64,000 nucleotides of DNA from CAYMJM01 sp964391325 (GTDB lineage Bacteria; Patescibacteriota; Dojkabacteria; B142; JAFGMG01), in assembly GCA_964391325.1 (NCBI GenBank), contig CAYMJM010000002.1:1-64000 (forward strand), in the 5' to 3' direction. Below the pieces are notes generated by a model. The model made no database searches. It saw only the letters and a program-made list of their open reading frames with translations, and was not told where the DNA came from. Below, in pieces: positions 51,867-60,181 of this stretch. The position numbers were made by a program, and so were the translations under genes. How positions within the stretch are numbered: position 1 is the first letter of the stretch; the number at the start of each line of letters is the position of its first letter.

Positions 51867-53620
51867 TATTTAGATACAGTTTCTAAAATATCCTCCAGAT
51901 AGAATGGTCTGCTGTCGTATCTGAGAATTTTATTTTTGAAATCAATTCCTGTCTCGGCTTTGATAAGCTGGGCTAGCTGTCCATTATAATTTTGTTCTAC
52001 AATATACACATTGGTTTGATTTGTTCTAAAGGGTTCAAGAGCCTCTCCTTTGAATGGCCAAAGGTAAGTATAATGGATTATCTGTACTTTTTTACCCTGC
52101 GAACGTAGTATTGCCGCAGCATCCTCCAATATAGTTTTGTTTGAGCCCCAGGTGATAAATGTTATATCTGCATCTGTTTCTCCCCTGACTTCTGGATCAG
52201 GCAGCTCCTTCCTTATCAAGTCTAGTTTTTTCATTCTTTTTTCTATCTGGGTTTTTATGATAGCTTCATCTTCAGTGGAATACCCTTTAGGTGTATGTTC
52301 ATCACTATTTGCAAGGAAAGTACTGCTTATCAGGCTTTCTCGCTCGTCTGAATGTTGACCTGGAAACCATCGTGCTGATATACCGGTATCTGTTACCTGG
52401 TATCTTAACTCTTGACCTGTCAAATTTCCCGGGTTTAAGACTAGTCCTCTGTCTATAGCTACTCTGTTTTGATCTGGCTCCTGGATTGTATAGGTTGTTT
52501 CGGCAATATATTTTTCTGTTAAAAAGAAAACCGGGATTTGATATCTTTCTGCGCGATTAAAGGCATCTCCAATTAAATAAAATGCATCTTCGGCATCACT
52601 ACAGCTCATAACTATTCTAGGGAACTCTCCGTGACTAGTATGCATAGCCATAACTAAATCCTGTTGTCCGGTCCAAGTTGGGGCTCCAGTTGCTGCGCCA
52701 TGTCTTTGTCCGAGAATGACAACAAATGGTGTTTCTGTAATTCCAGCAAGTGAAATTGTCTCGCTCATAAGATCTAGACCGCCTCCACTTGTGCCACAGA
52801 GTGCTCGAGTTCCTGCATAATTGGCTCCGACACACATATTTGCTGCTGTAATTTCATCTTCAGCTTGCTTTACTAGCATACCTGTCTTGGGAGCCCATTC
52901 TGCCAAATTGGAGAGAATTGAACTTGCTGGAGTCATAGGATAAGAGCAGTATATTTTAACTCCAGCTGCGGCTGCTCCAAGTGACAACGCTTCATTCCCG
53001 GTAATTATTAACTGATCTCTGACCTGCGGATTTGGAGTAAATGCATCAATAAAATTATGAAATTCCTCTTTTATAAATTCATAGCCTAGATTTGCACATC
53101 TTTTATTAATTTCTACGATGTCTTCTCCTTTATTAAAGACTTCAGCTATAACATTTTCTAAGGTATCAATACTCAGTCCTAAAGTTTTCCAAACAGCTCC
53201 TAATGTGACTGTGTTTTTCATTAGTGCTGTTCCTCCTGCTTGTATGGCCAGCTCCAACAAGGGAATTGGATATACTTTGACTTTTAGTTCATTGAGCCTG
53301 GTAGCCTGCTCTGGCGTGAGGGCGTTTACTTGGTCAGTAATCAAGACTCCCCCATCACGGTCGAATTCGTCTATATGCAAGGCAATGCTCTCTTTATTCA
53401 AGGCTAGGAGTACGTCAGTATCTTTGGTGATAGATCCGATGAGGTGGTTTGAAATTTCTATCTGATAGACATTATGTCCGCCTCTAATAAGTGAAGGGTA
53501 TTCTGTGTAACCGAAAGTATAGTAGCCTGCCCTCTTAGCTGCCTTTGATATAATTAACCCTGAACTTTTTATACCTTGTCCTGCAGCACCTGCAATTTTT
53601 ATTGTAAATCGATCTTGCAT
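51866..53620 (-). CDS. 2-oxoacid:ferredoxin oxidoreductase, fused gamma-alpha subunit
   Basis: A 584-residue fusion. The gamma domain (about 1-185) opens IKIAGAAGQGIKSSGLIISK and contains YPSLIRGGHNVYQIEIS. The alpha domain (from about 205) has YCSYPMTPASSILSNLAEW, QAEDEITAANMCVGANYAG and TSGGGLDLMSETISLAG. No separate ferredoxin-like delta subunit is nearby. A consensus promoter places the transcript start at or beside the ATG, although a purine-rich GGGGATG lies about 20 nt upstream. Likely part of fermentative carbon metabolism. Confidence 0.94.
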   Translation of the reverse strand: MQDRFTIKIAGAAGQGIKSSGLIISKAAKRAGYYTFGYTEYPSLIRGGHNVYQIEISNHLIGSITKDTDVLLALNKESIALHIDEFDRDGGVLITDQVNALTPEQATRLNELKVKVYPIPLLELAIQAGGTALMKNTVTLGAVWKTLGLSIDTLENVIAEVFNKGEDIVEINKRCANLGYEFIKEEFHNFIDAFTPNPQVRDQLIITGNEALSLGAAAAGVKIYCSYPMTPASSILSNLAEWAPKTGMLVKQAEDEITAANMCVGANYAGTRALCGTSGGGLDLMSETISLAGITETPFVVILGQRHGAATGAPTWTGQQDLVMAMHTSHGEFPRIVMSCSDAEDAFYLIGDAFNRAERYQIPVFFLTEKYIAETTYTIQEPDQNRVAIDRGLVLNPGNLTGQELRYQVTDTGISARWFPGQHSDERESLISSTFLANSDEHTPKGYSTEDEAIIKTQIEKRMKKLDLIRKELPDPEVRGETDADITFITWGSNKTILEDAAAILRSQGKKVQIIHYTYLWPFKGEALEPFRTNQTNVYIVEQNYNGQLAQLIKAETGIDFKNKILRYDSRPFYLEDILETVSK

Positions 53621-53625
53621 AGCTA

Positions 53626-53654
53626 ATGATATTCATCCCCTGATTAATTGTCAA
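53626..53654 (-). promoter_or_regulatory. Consensus promoter of the oxidoreductase operon, leaderless layout
   Basis: A perfect -35 TTGACA (53654-53649), a 17-bp spacer and -10 TATCAT (53631-53626) end 5 nt before the ATG (53620). The expected start site is therefore at the ATG itself or within it. It overlaps the last codons of the histidine kinase gene. Confidence 0.7.
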
Positions 53655-54447
53655 CCTGAATTTTATTGGGAAGTGTGATTCTAAATATAGTTGGGTGTTT
53701 TAAGCTGATGTTATCTATTTCTCCAAGAAATTCTTGCTCTATAATCTCTTTACTGATAGAAAGTCCCAAGCCCGTTCCTTTTAGTGGAGGTTTAGTAGTA
53801 TAGAAGCAGTTAAAAATCTTATTTTGATCTTCCTTTTTTATCCCTACGCCGAAGTCTTTGATATAAAAATAGAAGTTATGCAGGCTCTCCATTGTCCTGA
53901 TATAAATATATTTACTGAATCCTCTATAGCTATCATAGGCGTCTATTGAGTTGCTAATTAAATTAGTAATCACTTGATTGAAACGGACAGGATTACCATA
54001 AAGCATTGACTCTTCAATGTCTAAGAAAATACGAACCTTGGATTTCTTTATCTTATAATCAAGCAGTCTGAGAGAATTGGTAATTTCGTGGTTAGTTGAA
54101 AATTCCTGCTTTTCTGTACTTTGCTTTGATTGTCTGAGGAATAGCTGTATAAGTAAATCTATTTGCTCTATTCCTAACATAGCTGTTTTTATTTCAGTAT
54201 TTTCTTCAATCGTAGCGTCTAAGATTTGTAAATTGATTTTTACTGTTGATAGAGGAGTTGCGATTTCGTGGGATAAGGTTGAGCTTAGTTGTCCCAACGT
54301 CACCAGTTGCGAGAGCTGTTGTAGAGACCTTGGGGCGTGAAATTTTTTGTTATTGTGGTCTGTTATTTTAGCTGTAACCAGTTTGTTTATTTTATCAATT
54401 TGCTCTCTTAGTATTCTGTACTGTGAGAAGTTTTGAGACATAAACAA
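53644..54447 (-). CDS. Soluble sensor histidine kinase
   Basis: 267 residues with no transmembrane helix and no recognisable sensor domain; only a short N-terminal coiled coil precedes the HisKA box (LSHEIATPLSTVKI, His60). The catalytic domain has the N-box NQVITNLISNSIDAY, G1 DFGVGI, F-box FNCFYTTK and G2 GTGLGLSI. It lies 23 nt upstream of the oxidoreductase genes on the same strand, so a redox or metabolic signal is possible. No response regulator is adjacent; the only one in the window is at 18.9 kb. Confidence 0.93.
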   Translation of the reverse strand: MFMSQNFSQYRILREQIDKINKLVTAKITDHNNKKFHAPRSLQQLSQLVTLGQLSSTLSHEIATPLSTVKINLQILDATIEENTEIKTAMLGIEQIDLLIQLFLRQSKQSTEKQEFSTNHEITNSLRLLDYKIKKSKVRIFLDIEESMLYGNPVRFNQVITNLISNSIDAYDSYRGFSKYIYIRTMESLHNFYFYIKDFGVGIKKEDQNKIFNCFYTTKPPLKGTGLGLSISKEIIEQEFLGEIDNISLKHPTIFRITLPNKIQVDN

Positions 54448-54512
54448 TATACTGACAAATTGATTTGTTTATAGCAATTATGTCTACAATTAGCATTGTA
54501 TTGAGATACAAA

Positions 54513-54713
54513 TTAGGGTTCCTGGGTTGGTAGTGGTAGCTGTGCTTCTTTTTGAACAAAGACCCTATTTAGGTTTCGACAGGTTCTGGCAGCCTCTATT
54601 GCTATAGCAGTTAGGTTGGGATTATCCCCTGCATTGACCATTCTGTATATCCAGCCAGCATTAGGAATACGGGTAAATTCTGTGTATGGAGTGGGAATGA
54701 GGGGTGGTTCCAT
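54513..54713 (-). CDS. Small hypothetical protein
   Basis: 66 residues, Pro-rich at both ends with a central helix (NPNLTAIAIEAARTCRNLNR). No Shine-Dalgarno sequence, signal peptide or recognised family. Between the kinase and RuBisCO genes; may be real because the frame is well composed. Confidence 0.5.
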   Translation of the reverse strand: MEPPLIPTPYTEFTRIPNAGWIYRMVNAGDNPNLTAIAIEAARTCRNLNRVFVQKEAQLPLPTQEP

Positions 54714-54770
54714 AATGTAAATTTTAATGTATGTATTTATAGCAGTTTTAATTTAATATGTAAAAGTAAA

Positions 54771-54799
54771 TTAACAGAATAAATTACTAATGGTATACT
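54771..54799 (+). promoter_or_regulatory. RuBisCO promoter with extended -10
   Basis: -35 TTAACA (54771-54776), a 17-bp spacer and -10 TATACT (54794-54799) preceded by TGG. The expected start is about 20 nt before the ATG at 54827. Confidence 0.7.
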
Positions 54800-54826
54800 A
54801 AATTTATAATTATTATTAGTAAATTC

Positions 54827-56218
54827 ATGGCTGTACAAATTGATTATTTTGCTCCAATTGGTTGGAAACCTCAGAATCCAGACGAAGATTATTTAGTGGC
54901 TTTTTTTCAGATAGCTTTAAAGAGAGGTATCCCCGATGAGGTATTTAAAGAGGTGGCTGCTACTGTCGCAGCAGAATCCAGTACAGGAACTTGGACTACA
55001 GTAGATGAGGGAAGTAATGCTGGGATGGATAATGCTAGCCAATACAGAGCACTTGTTTTTGATATTGAAGAAGATACAAAAAGATTTAAGGTTGCTTATC
55101 CAGCTGATTTGTTTGAACACGATAATATGGCTGGGATGCTAGCTGGTTTTGCGGGCAATATCGGGGGAATGAAGGCAATTAAGGGTATAAGATTATTGGA
55201 CGTAAGATTCCCAAAGAGGATAGTAAGGTCTTTTCCTGGCCCTAAATTTGGTATTGAAGGGCTGAGGAATTTTCTGGGTCATTACGATGATTTGGATGAT
55301 CCTTTAAGACAAAAGATGCCTATCATGGGCACTGTTCCTAAGCCTAAAGTAGGACGTACTGCAGAACAGCAAGCACAGCTTGCGCGAAGTATTTGGTTGG
55401 CTGGAGATGGTACATATGATTTTATTAAAGATGATGAGAATTTAACCTCGTTGGAGTTTAATAGCTTTTACGACAGGACTAAGTTAGTTTTAGGTGTGCA
55501 AAGAGAGGTTGAGAATACATCTAAAAATAAAAGATTTGCTTTATTGAATGTAACCCATTCTAATATGAGGGAAATGATAAGACGAGCCGAAACAATCAGA
55601 GATGAAGGTGGAAGATTCATGATGATTGATGCTGTCACCACTGGGTTTGCTGCTATGCACACCATGAGACAGGAAGACTTTGGACTTGCAATTCACGCAC
55701 ATAGAGCTATGCACTCGTTCATGACAAGACATTCCTCTCTAGAAAAAAATTTAGAAGGTTTCAGTATTTCAATGGTTGTTCTAGCTAAAATTTACAGGCT
55801 ATTAGGGGCAGATTCTCTGCACACAGGTTCCCCTAAAGCAAAGATGGAAGATTATGGAGAGAGTGAGGAGATCGCAAAAATTATGACTCAGGACTCTATC
55901 CCAGCTAATACAGTGCAATTAACATTAGGACAGGAGTGGTATGGAATGAAAGAAACTTGGCCGGTAGCTTCAGGAGGACTCCATCCAGGGGTACTGGATA
56001 AAGTTATTGAAAAAATGGGAAAGAACATCTTTATTCAACTAGGCGGAGGTGTATTGGGACATCCGCAGGGTATAGCACGGGGAGTAGAAGCAGCTCTGGA
56101 AGCCAGAAAAGCCATTGTTGCCGGGGAGACTATTTTAGAGTATGTAAAGAAAAACCCTGACTCCGCTCTCGCAGAAGCAGTCGCCGAATGGGGTACTGAA
56201 CCAAAGATAGTTTACTAG
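54827..56218 (+). CDS. RuBisCO large chain, CPR type (form II/III or III-like)
   Basis: Carboxylates ribulose-1,5-bisphosphate; in CPR it is thought to act in AMP/nucleoside salvage. 463 residues. Key residues by alignment to spinach numbering are kept: Glu50 (E60), Asn111 (N123), Lys172 and Lys174 in PKPK (K175, K177), carbamylated Lys201 with Asp203 and Glu204 in KDDEN, His292 (H294), His332 (H327), Lys339 (K334), Ser382 (S379) and the GGG at 406-408. This excludes an inactive form IV protein. Loop 6 is unusual: HTGSPKAKMED, where most forms have HTGTxxxGKME. No AMP phosphorylase or ribose-1,5-bisphosphate isomerase gene is in the window. The form assignment is by eye and uncertain. Confidence 0.93.
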   Translation: MAVQIDYFAPIGWKPQNPDEDYLVAFFQIALKRGIPDEVFKEVAATVAAESSTGTWTTVDEGSNAGMDNASQYRALVFDIEEDTKRFKVAYPADLFEHDNMAGMLAGFAGNIGGMKAIKGIRLLDVRFPKRIVRSFPGPKFGIEGLRNFLGHYDDLDDPLRQKMPIMGTVPKPKVGRTAEQQAQLARSIWLAGDGTYDFIKDDENLTSLEFNSFYDRTKLVLGVQREVENTSKNKRFALLNVTHSNMREMIRRAETIRDEGGRFMMIDAVTTGFAAMHTMRQEDFGLAIHAHRAMHSFMTRHSSLEKNLEGFSISMVVLAKIYRLLGADSLHTGSPKAKMEDYGESEEIAKIMTQDSIPANTVQLTLGQEWYGMKETWPVASGGLHPGVLDKVIEKMGKNIFIQLGGGVLGHPQGIARGVEAALEARKAIVAGETILEYVKKNPDSALAEAVAEWGTEPKIVY

Positions 56219-56252
56219 CTAAGGCTTAAATGGCAATCATTTTGCAGCTAGG

Positions 56253-56627
56253 CTAGTAAATGGCAGCTATTTTAAATTGAGCATTATACAGATCTACTAT
56301 CTCCCCTATTCGTTTACCTAGAATTGCCGTGACATTTTTTGCATCCACCCATAGAGTTATCTCTATATCTACAGCCACCAGCTTTACTCTAGAATTCAAG
56401 GCCACCATCAGTCTTCTATCAAGTCTTTGCTGTCTTTTGGCCTGTTTCAATACCTGCTGTGTTTTTTTTACTCGTAAATCTAGCTCAGATAATTTATTTA
56501 GGAGTTTTATATAACGTCTATTGAAAATATCTGGTTGAATTTCATTAAATTGCGTTTCATAGTTTTTATAGATAGTATTGATGACAGTAAGTTGAGCCTG
56601 TGTGTGATTGATAAGCTCCTTATTCAT
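56253..56627 (-). CDS. Small basic protein of unknown function
   Basis: 124 residues, without signal or transmembrane segment. A helical, basic middle (QVLKQAKRQQRLDRRLMVAL) is followed by a short beta-like C-terminus. Located just after RuBisCO on the opposite strand. Not recognised. Confidence 0.6.
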   Translation of the reverse strand: MNKELINHTQAQLTVINTIYKNYETQFNEIQPDIFNRRYIKLLNKLSELDLRVKKTQQVLKQAKRQQRLDRRLMVALNSRVKLVAVDIEITLWVDAKNVTAILGKRIGEIVDLYNAQFKIAAIY

Positions 56628-56768
56628 GATAAGCCAATTAATAATTAAAATTTAGCTTCTTATACTTAAAAACGTATTTTATATTAAGCTGTGGCACAAA
56701 ATTTTAAAAATATTTTGATTATCGAAGAGTTGCATTGCCTAGTAAGCTGATTGCTGTTAGTAAAATAT

Positions 56769-57092
56769 TTATTCGATTAATGTAACTTCAAAAGCTCCAG
56801 CTCCCCCTCGACTATCATCTGCTTGCTTATATTTAGCAACAAGATAGTGTTTCTTCAGTAATTGTCCGACGAAAGGTCTAACAATTGGACCTTGAGGTGA
56901 ATTATGTCCTTTTCCTGTAATTATCAGAAGTTGAGATAAATCGTGATTATAAGAGTCTTCCAGAAATATGTTTAACTCACGCTCAATGTCGTATGTGGAA
57001 AGTGTTCCTCGATCATGATAGTCAAGGGTAGCTTCAGGTAGAAATGGGGTATGCTTTTGAGTTTTACTATACTTAGCGTACTTGTTCGACAT
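56769..57092 (-). CDS. Smr-domain protein
   Basis: 107 residues with one Smr domain (the MutS2 C-terminal nuclease fold): LDYHDRGTLSTYDIERELN in place of the usual LDLHG, then LLIITGKGHNS, VRPFVGQLL and DSRGGAGAFEVTL. Small stand-alone Smr proteins cleave nucleic acids, including stalled-ribosome mRNA. It follows the zinc-ribbon gene by 2 nt and may be the last gene of the riboswitch operon. Confidence 0.88.
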   Translation of the reverse strand: MSNKYAKYSKTQKHTPFLPEATLDYHDRGTLSTYDIERELNIFLEDSYNHDLSQLLIITGKGHNSPQGPIVRPFVGQLLKKHYLVAKYKQADDSRGGAGAFEVTLIE

Positions 57093-57094
57093 GA

Positions 57095-58366
57095 TTATTT
57101 ACATTGTATATCTTTTCCGCATGCAGGGCATTCTTTGTGATATGTGGCAACGTTGCCGTTTTTTACATAGAAGATTACATGACAGCGCGGGCATTCTGTT
57201 TCATCCGGCCTTTCAGCTGATTTAGTGAAAATTTCGAAATTAGAATGCATTAACGCCTTTGTTACTTGTCCAATTGATATACTGCTGTCTCCTATAGTAC
57301 CGCATGTCCCGTTGATTTGGATGGTTAAATTAAGCATCTGATTGCGTAGTAGTTCAAATTGAGTGGTTGCATCATTAGGTGAAGAAATGTCTTCTGTCTG
57401 GGCAAGTTGGATAGTACTTTCCACTTGTCGTACCACTTCTTCTCCCCATTCTCGAACTGCTGCATCGCGATCAAAGTGTATTTTTGCTTTAATGAGGAAC
57501 AGCTTGAAACTTTCAATGAGATCATTTCTATCGCCGGTAATGAAATTTGTAGCGTTATGCATAATTTCTTCTGCCAGGCTTATCACTTCAGGATTGAAAT
57601 TCTGTAATTCCTGAAAAATTAATTTATCCTGGGCTTTGAAACTATCGATCGGGTAATAGCCAATATAGTATTCTTGTAACATGTCGTCGAAGGAGGCAGA
57701 ATTGATGGCACTAAAAAGCGGATTTCCTAATATAACTGTCGGTGTTTCGGGCTCTGCTGCGCCTGTCAATCCATAATCTTGCATCCAAATCTGTCTAACT
57801 CTACTATGCTCCATAAATGGTAATCCAATTACCCTATGGTTTGTTGCTCTGATAATATATTCACTAGTGGCTGTATCGCTTTCATCTAATACAGTTATAG
57901 GCACAATCTCATATTGTGATACGAAACTGTATGGTGAGTCATAATTTTCAGCTGGGCTTTGCAAATAGGCCTTAGCTTGGTAGTTCCCTGCTTCAATGTT
58001 GGCTGTTAAAAAGCCCTGGATTTGTAAAAATGAGTCCAGTTCAGCTTCTCTTACTCTTTTTTGTGTTTCTAAGATTCCTATCTCTTCACATGCTCTCCTA
58101 TAGGATTCCTCCATAGGTTGAATCCAACCTTGAGATATAAATTTTCTCTCTCCGCTTACATAGTAATTGAATTGCGATTGAGTAAGCGGTGTTAGATATT
58201 CTTCCAAAAGTTTAAGTAATTGGGTATGTACTCCTTCTTGATTTAATTTTCCCTCATAAATATTGCATGTTTCGTGAATAAGATTAAAAGCCTCCATATT
58301 GAAGCCATTTTCAGCAGATTGCAGGTCGATTTGTGTGGATTCTTCCTCAAGTTGTCCTAAAGTCAT
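57095..58366 (-). CDS. Zinc-ribbon protein of unknown function
   Basis: 423 residues, mainly alpha-helical, with a C-terminal zinc ribbon (CPRC...CPAC in the last 35 residues) and no transmembrane helix. Its start overlaps the end of the membrane-protein gene by 20 nt, so it is co-translated in the cobalamin-riboswitch operon. No corrinoid-binding motif is visible. Possible regulator or nucleic-acid binding protein; not recognised. Confidence 0.75.
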   Translation of the reverse strand: MTLGQLEEESTQIDLQSAENGFNMEAFNLIHETCNIYEGKLNQEGVHTQLLKLLEEYLTPLTQSQFNYYVSGERKFISQGWIQPMEESYRRACEEIGILETQKRVREAELDSFLQIQGFLTANIEAGNYQAKAYLQSPAENYDSPYSFVSQYEIVPITVLDESDTATSEYIIRATNHRVIGLPFMEHSRVRQIWMQDYGLTGAAEPETPTVILGNPLFSAINSASFDDMLQEYYIGYYPIDSFKAQDKLIFQELQNFNPEVISLAEEIMHNATNFITGDRNDLIESFKLFLIKAKIHFDRDAAVREWGEEVVRQVESTIQLAQTEDISSPNDATTQFELLRNQMLNLTIQINGTCGTIGDSSISIGQVTKALMHSNFEIFTKSAERPDETECPRCHVIFYVKNGNVATYHKECPACGKDIQCK

Positions 58367-58919
58367 ATTTTGTCTCTAACTTATTATTGGTACGATTTAG
58401 ACTGATTTTGAATTTCCAGTTTATTATTATGTGTGTAGCTAGGAAAATTGCAGGAACTATAATAGCGTTGCCTGCTAGTTGGTTATATAGAAACGGAAGT
58501 CCGTTTATATAACTTTGGAGCAGTCCTTCTAAATTCTTAGAATACATATTTGTGGTTACAACTACTCCAAAATTTGTCCATAAGAAAAAAATAATGGTTG
58601 ATAGCAAGCCTAATCCTTGTATGACACTTGTGCTTTGAAGTAATGAGAATTTCCTCCTGCGTATAGTTTCTGAGAGCAACGGACTAAACAAAAACCCTGT
58701 CCAGGTGAATATAAAAATTGAAGAATTGCCAATTATAAAATCAGAAATGATAAGAGAGACGAATATGGTTAGGAAACCAAGCTTTTTATTTAAAAAAAAG
58801 CTTGAAGCCAAACCTGTGGCGGTTAAAAATTCTATATTGTCTCCAATGTGAAATAATGTTCTTGTAAGAACAGTAACTGTTATGAAAAAAACTGGGATTA
58901 GTATTTTTCGTGTGCACAT
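58347..58919 (-). CDS. Small polytopic membrane protein, ECF S-component/DUF6580-like
   Basis: 190 residues with about five to six hydrophobic helices. The phrases FFLWTNFGVVV and GLLQSYINGLPFLYNQLAGN resemble DUF6580 proteins, which look like substrate-binding S components of energy-coupling-factor vitamin transporters. Directly preceded by a DUF4430 gene and a cobalamin riboswitch, so a corrinoid uptake role is likely. No EcfT/EcfA genes are here; they may lie elsewhere. Confidence 0.65.
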   Translation of the reverse strand: MCTRKILIPVFFITVTVLTRTLFHIGDNIEFLTATGLASSFFLNKKLGFLTIFVSLIISDFIIGNSSIFIFTWTGFLFSPLLSETIRRRKFSLLQSTSVIQGLGLLSTIIFFLWTNFGVVVTTNMYSKNLEGLLQSYINGLPFLYNQLAGNAIIVPAIFLATHIIINWKFKISLNRTNNKLETKYDFRTT

Positions 58920-58928
58920 TGTACTAAT

Positions 58929-59351
58929 TTAAAAATTAATTTTTTCTATTTTGAATTCAATTTTGTCTTGTGGTCTCAGTTGGTAATCACTTACCCCAAC
59001 ACTCGCATCCTGATTGTTTATTAAAAGCTTCCAAAATTCATCCTGGTTTGGGGTAATGCCGTTGATTGAATTGATCATTACTCCAAAGTTATACTGAGTG
59101 TATTCGAAGGTAAAATTATCATTAGTTGTCTCGAGTGATTCCAAAGCGCTAAAGAATGTCTCCCCTGGATTAAACTCAAGTTCATATATGTTGTCATTAA
59201 TTACCAAATTAGCCTTTTGCGTTTGTTGTTGAACCTGTGTGCCTTTTACATCAGAATCGGTTTGTCTAGTTGAAAGGAATAACCCACCTGCCGCGACAAT
59301 CAGCAACAGGATAAGTGTAGGAATAAGTATAGAAAGTTTGGGTCTGGACAT
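58929..59351 (-). CDS. Membrane-anchored DUF4430 (transcobalamin C-terminal-like) protein
   Basis: 140 residues. An N-terminal transmembrane helix (about 8-27, no lipobox Cys) is followed by a DUF4430 domain (about 45-140: FSALESL, GVMINSINGITPNQDEFWKL, YQLRPQDKIEFK). This fold is shared with the C-terminal domain of transcobalamin and occurs in bacterial cobalamin-uptake proteins. It is the first gene after a cobalamin riboswitch and is followed 9 nt later by a possible transporter S component. A predicted extracytoplasmic corrinoid-capture protein. Confidence 0.82.
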   Translation of the reverse strand: MSRPKLSILIPTLILLLIVAAGGLFLSTRQTDSDVKGTQVQQQTQKANLVINDNIYELEFNPGETFFSALESLETTNDNFTFEYTQYNFGVMINSINGITPNQDEFWKLLINNQDASVGVSDYQLRPQDKIEFKIEKINF

Positions 59352-59361
59352 AGTGGCTCGC

Positions 59362-59393
59362 TATAAAATATTAAACTCCCCTAAGCGGAGAGT
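59362..59393 (-). terminator. Riboswitch-associated intrinsic terminator
   Basis: Stem ACTCTCC/GGGGAGT (6 of 7 pairs) with loop GCTTA, then TTTAATATTTTAT on the minus strand. It lies between the aptamer and the DUF4430 ATG, as needed for transcriptional off-switching when B12 is bound. Confidence 0.7.
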
Positions 59394-59402
59394 CTAAATT
59401 TA

Positions 59403-59498
59403 TAGTGATCTCCTGCTCGGGACATATGTATTACAGTGTTAGGCTCGGACTTTACCGTTGCGGCACAGTGGAAGAATTTCGCTCCCTTCACTAAAACT
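59403..59498 (-). promoter_or_regulatory. Cobalamin riboswitch (compact, class II-like)
   Basis: The minus strand carries the conserved core pieces in order: GGGAGCGAAATTCTTCC, CCGCAACGGTAAAGTCCGAG, and a B12 box CCGAGCAGGAGATCACT. The outer P1 stem pairs TAGTGA (59493-59488) with TCACTA (59408-59403). The length is near 96 nt, and the wording (GAAATTC, GTCCGAG, CGAGCAGGAGA) matches short hydroxocobalamin-type class II aptamers. A consensus promoter begins transcription right at its 5' edge, and a terminator follows. It should lower expression of the DUF4430 operon when B12 is present. Confidence 0.85.
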
Positions 59499-59506
59499 GT
59501 AATCTA

Positions 59507-59535
59507 AATTTAGATGATGAAAGTTTTTTTGTCAA
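59507..59535 (-). promoter_or_regulatory. Promoter of the riboswitch operon
   Basis: A perfect -35 TTGACA (59535-59530), a 17-bp spacer and -10 TAAATT (59512-59507). The expected start near 59500 is the 5' edge of the aptamer. Confidence 0.7.
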
Positions 59536-59543
59536 GCAGAAAA

Positions 59544-60140
59544 TTACTTTTTGAAGAAATCCTCGAAAAAGAAATCTATCTTCACTCTTTTGGCAGCTTG
59601 CTCATCGAATTCGCTGTCTCCTACCATGAGATATTTTTCGTGAGAAACTCTTAAACCTGTTCGAATGAGGTCAAAGCCGTCCGGATATGGTTTTGTAAAT
59701 TTGACCATGTCTCTGCTCACTATTTTGTCGAAATTACCGCTTAGGTTCACCATTTGTAGTACGTGCTCAACAGTACGATGCATCTGGGAGGTCCATAGGT
59801 GATATTTGTATTTCTTTTGGTTCTCTAATAACCATTCAATAAGAGAATCATTTAAAGAAACTTCTTTCAGATAATGGATTTCAAAAAATTCCAGGTAGTC
59901 ATATATTTCCTTTTTTACATCGTCCCCATGTTCCGCAATCAGCATATTCATCATGTTATTGGTCCTAGTAATAGTGTGGGGGTTGGCTTGGACAAGCTTA
60001 TGGTCGATTCCATCAAACATTTCCCAAGCTTTATCTACGAAAATATCCCAGGGCAGTTCGAGTTTTACTATAGTTTCGTCGAGATCAAAAATAAGATGTT
60101 GCTTTGGATTTTGTGTTAAATAATCATCTAATTTGTGCAT
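59544..60140 (-). CDS. HAD-superfamily hydrolase
   Basis: 198 residues from ATG 60140. HAD motif I FDLDET (nucleophile Asp19), motif II WTSQ, motif III Lys in KFTKPYPDGF and motif IV GDSEFDEQAA are all present, with a helical C1-type cap between I and II. It is probably a small-molecule phosphatase; the substrate is unknown. An upstream TTG would add five residues, but GATACT seven bases before the ATG looks like a -10, favouring the shorter start. Confidence 0.93.
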   Translation of the reverse strand: MHKLDDYLTQNPKQHLIFDLDETIVKLELPWDIFVDKAWEMFDGIDHKLVQANPHTITRTNNMMNMLIAEHGDDVKKEIYDYLEFFEIHYLKEVSLNDSLIEWLLENQKKYKYHLWTSQMHRTVEHVLQMVNLSGNFDKIVSRDMVKFTKPYPDGFDLIRTGLRVSHEKYLMVGDSEFDEQAAKRVKIDFFFEDFFKK

Positions 60141-60181
60141 AACGAATAGTATCAAATATTAAGTGCTAGGGATTAATCTAA

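Noticed and set aside
54827..56218. Form IV RuBisCO-like protein without carboxylase activity
   Set aside because: All catalytic and carbamylation residues are in place.
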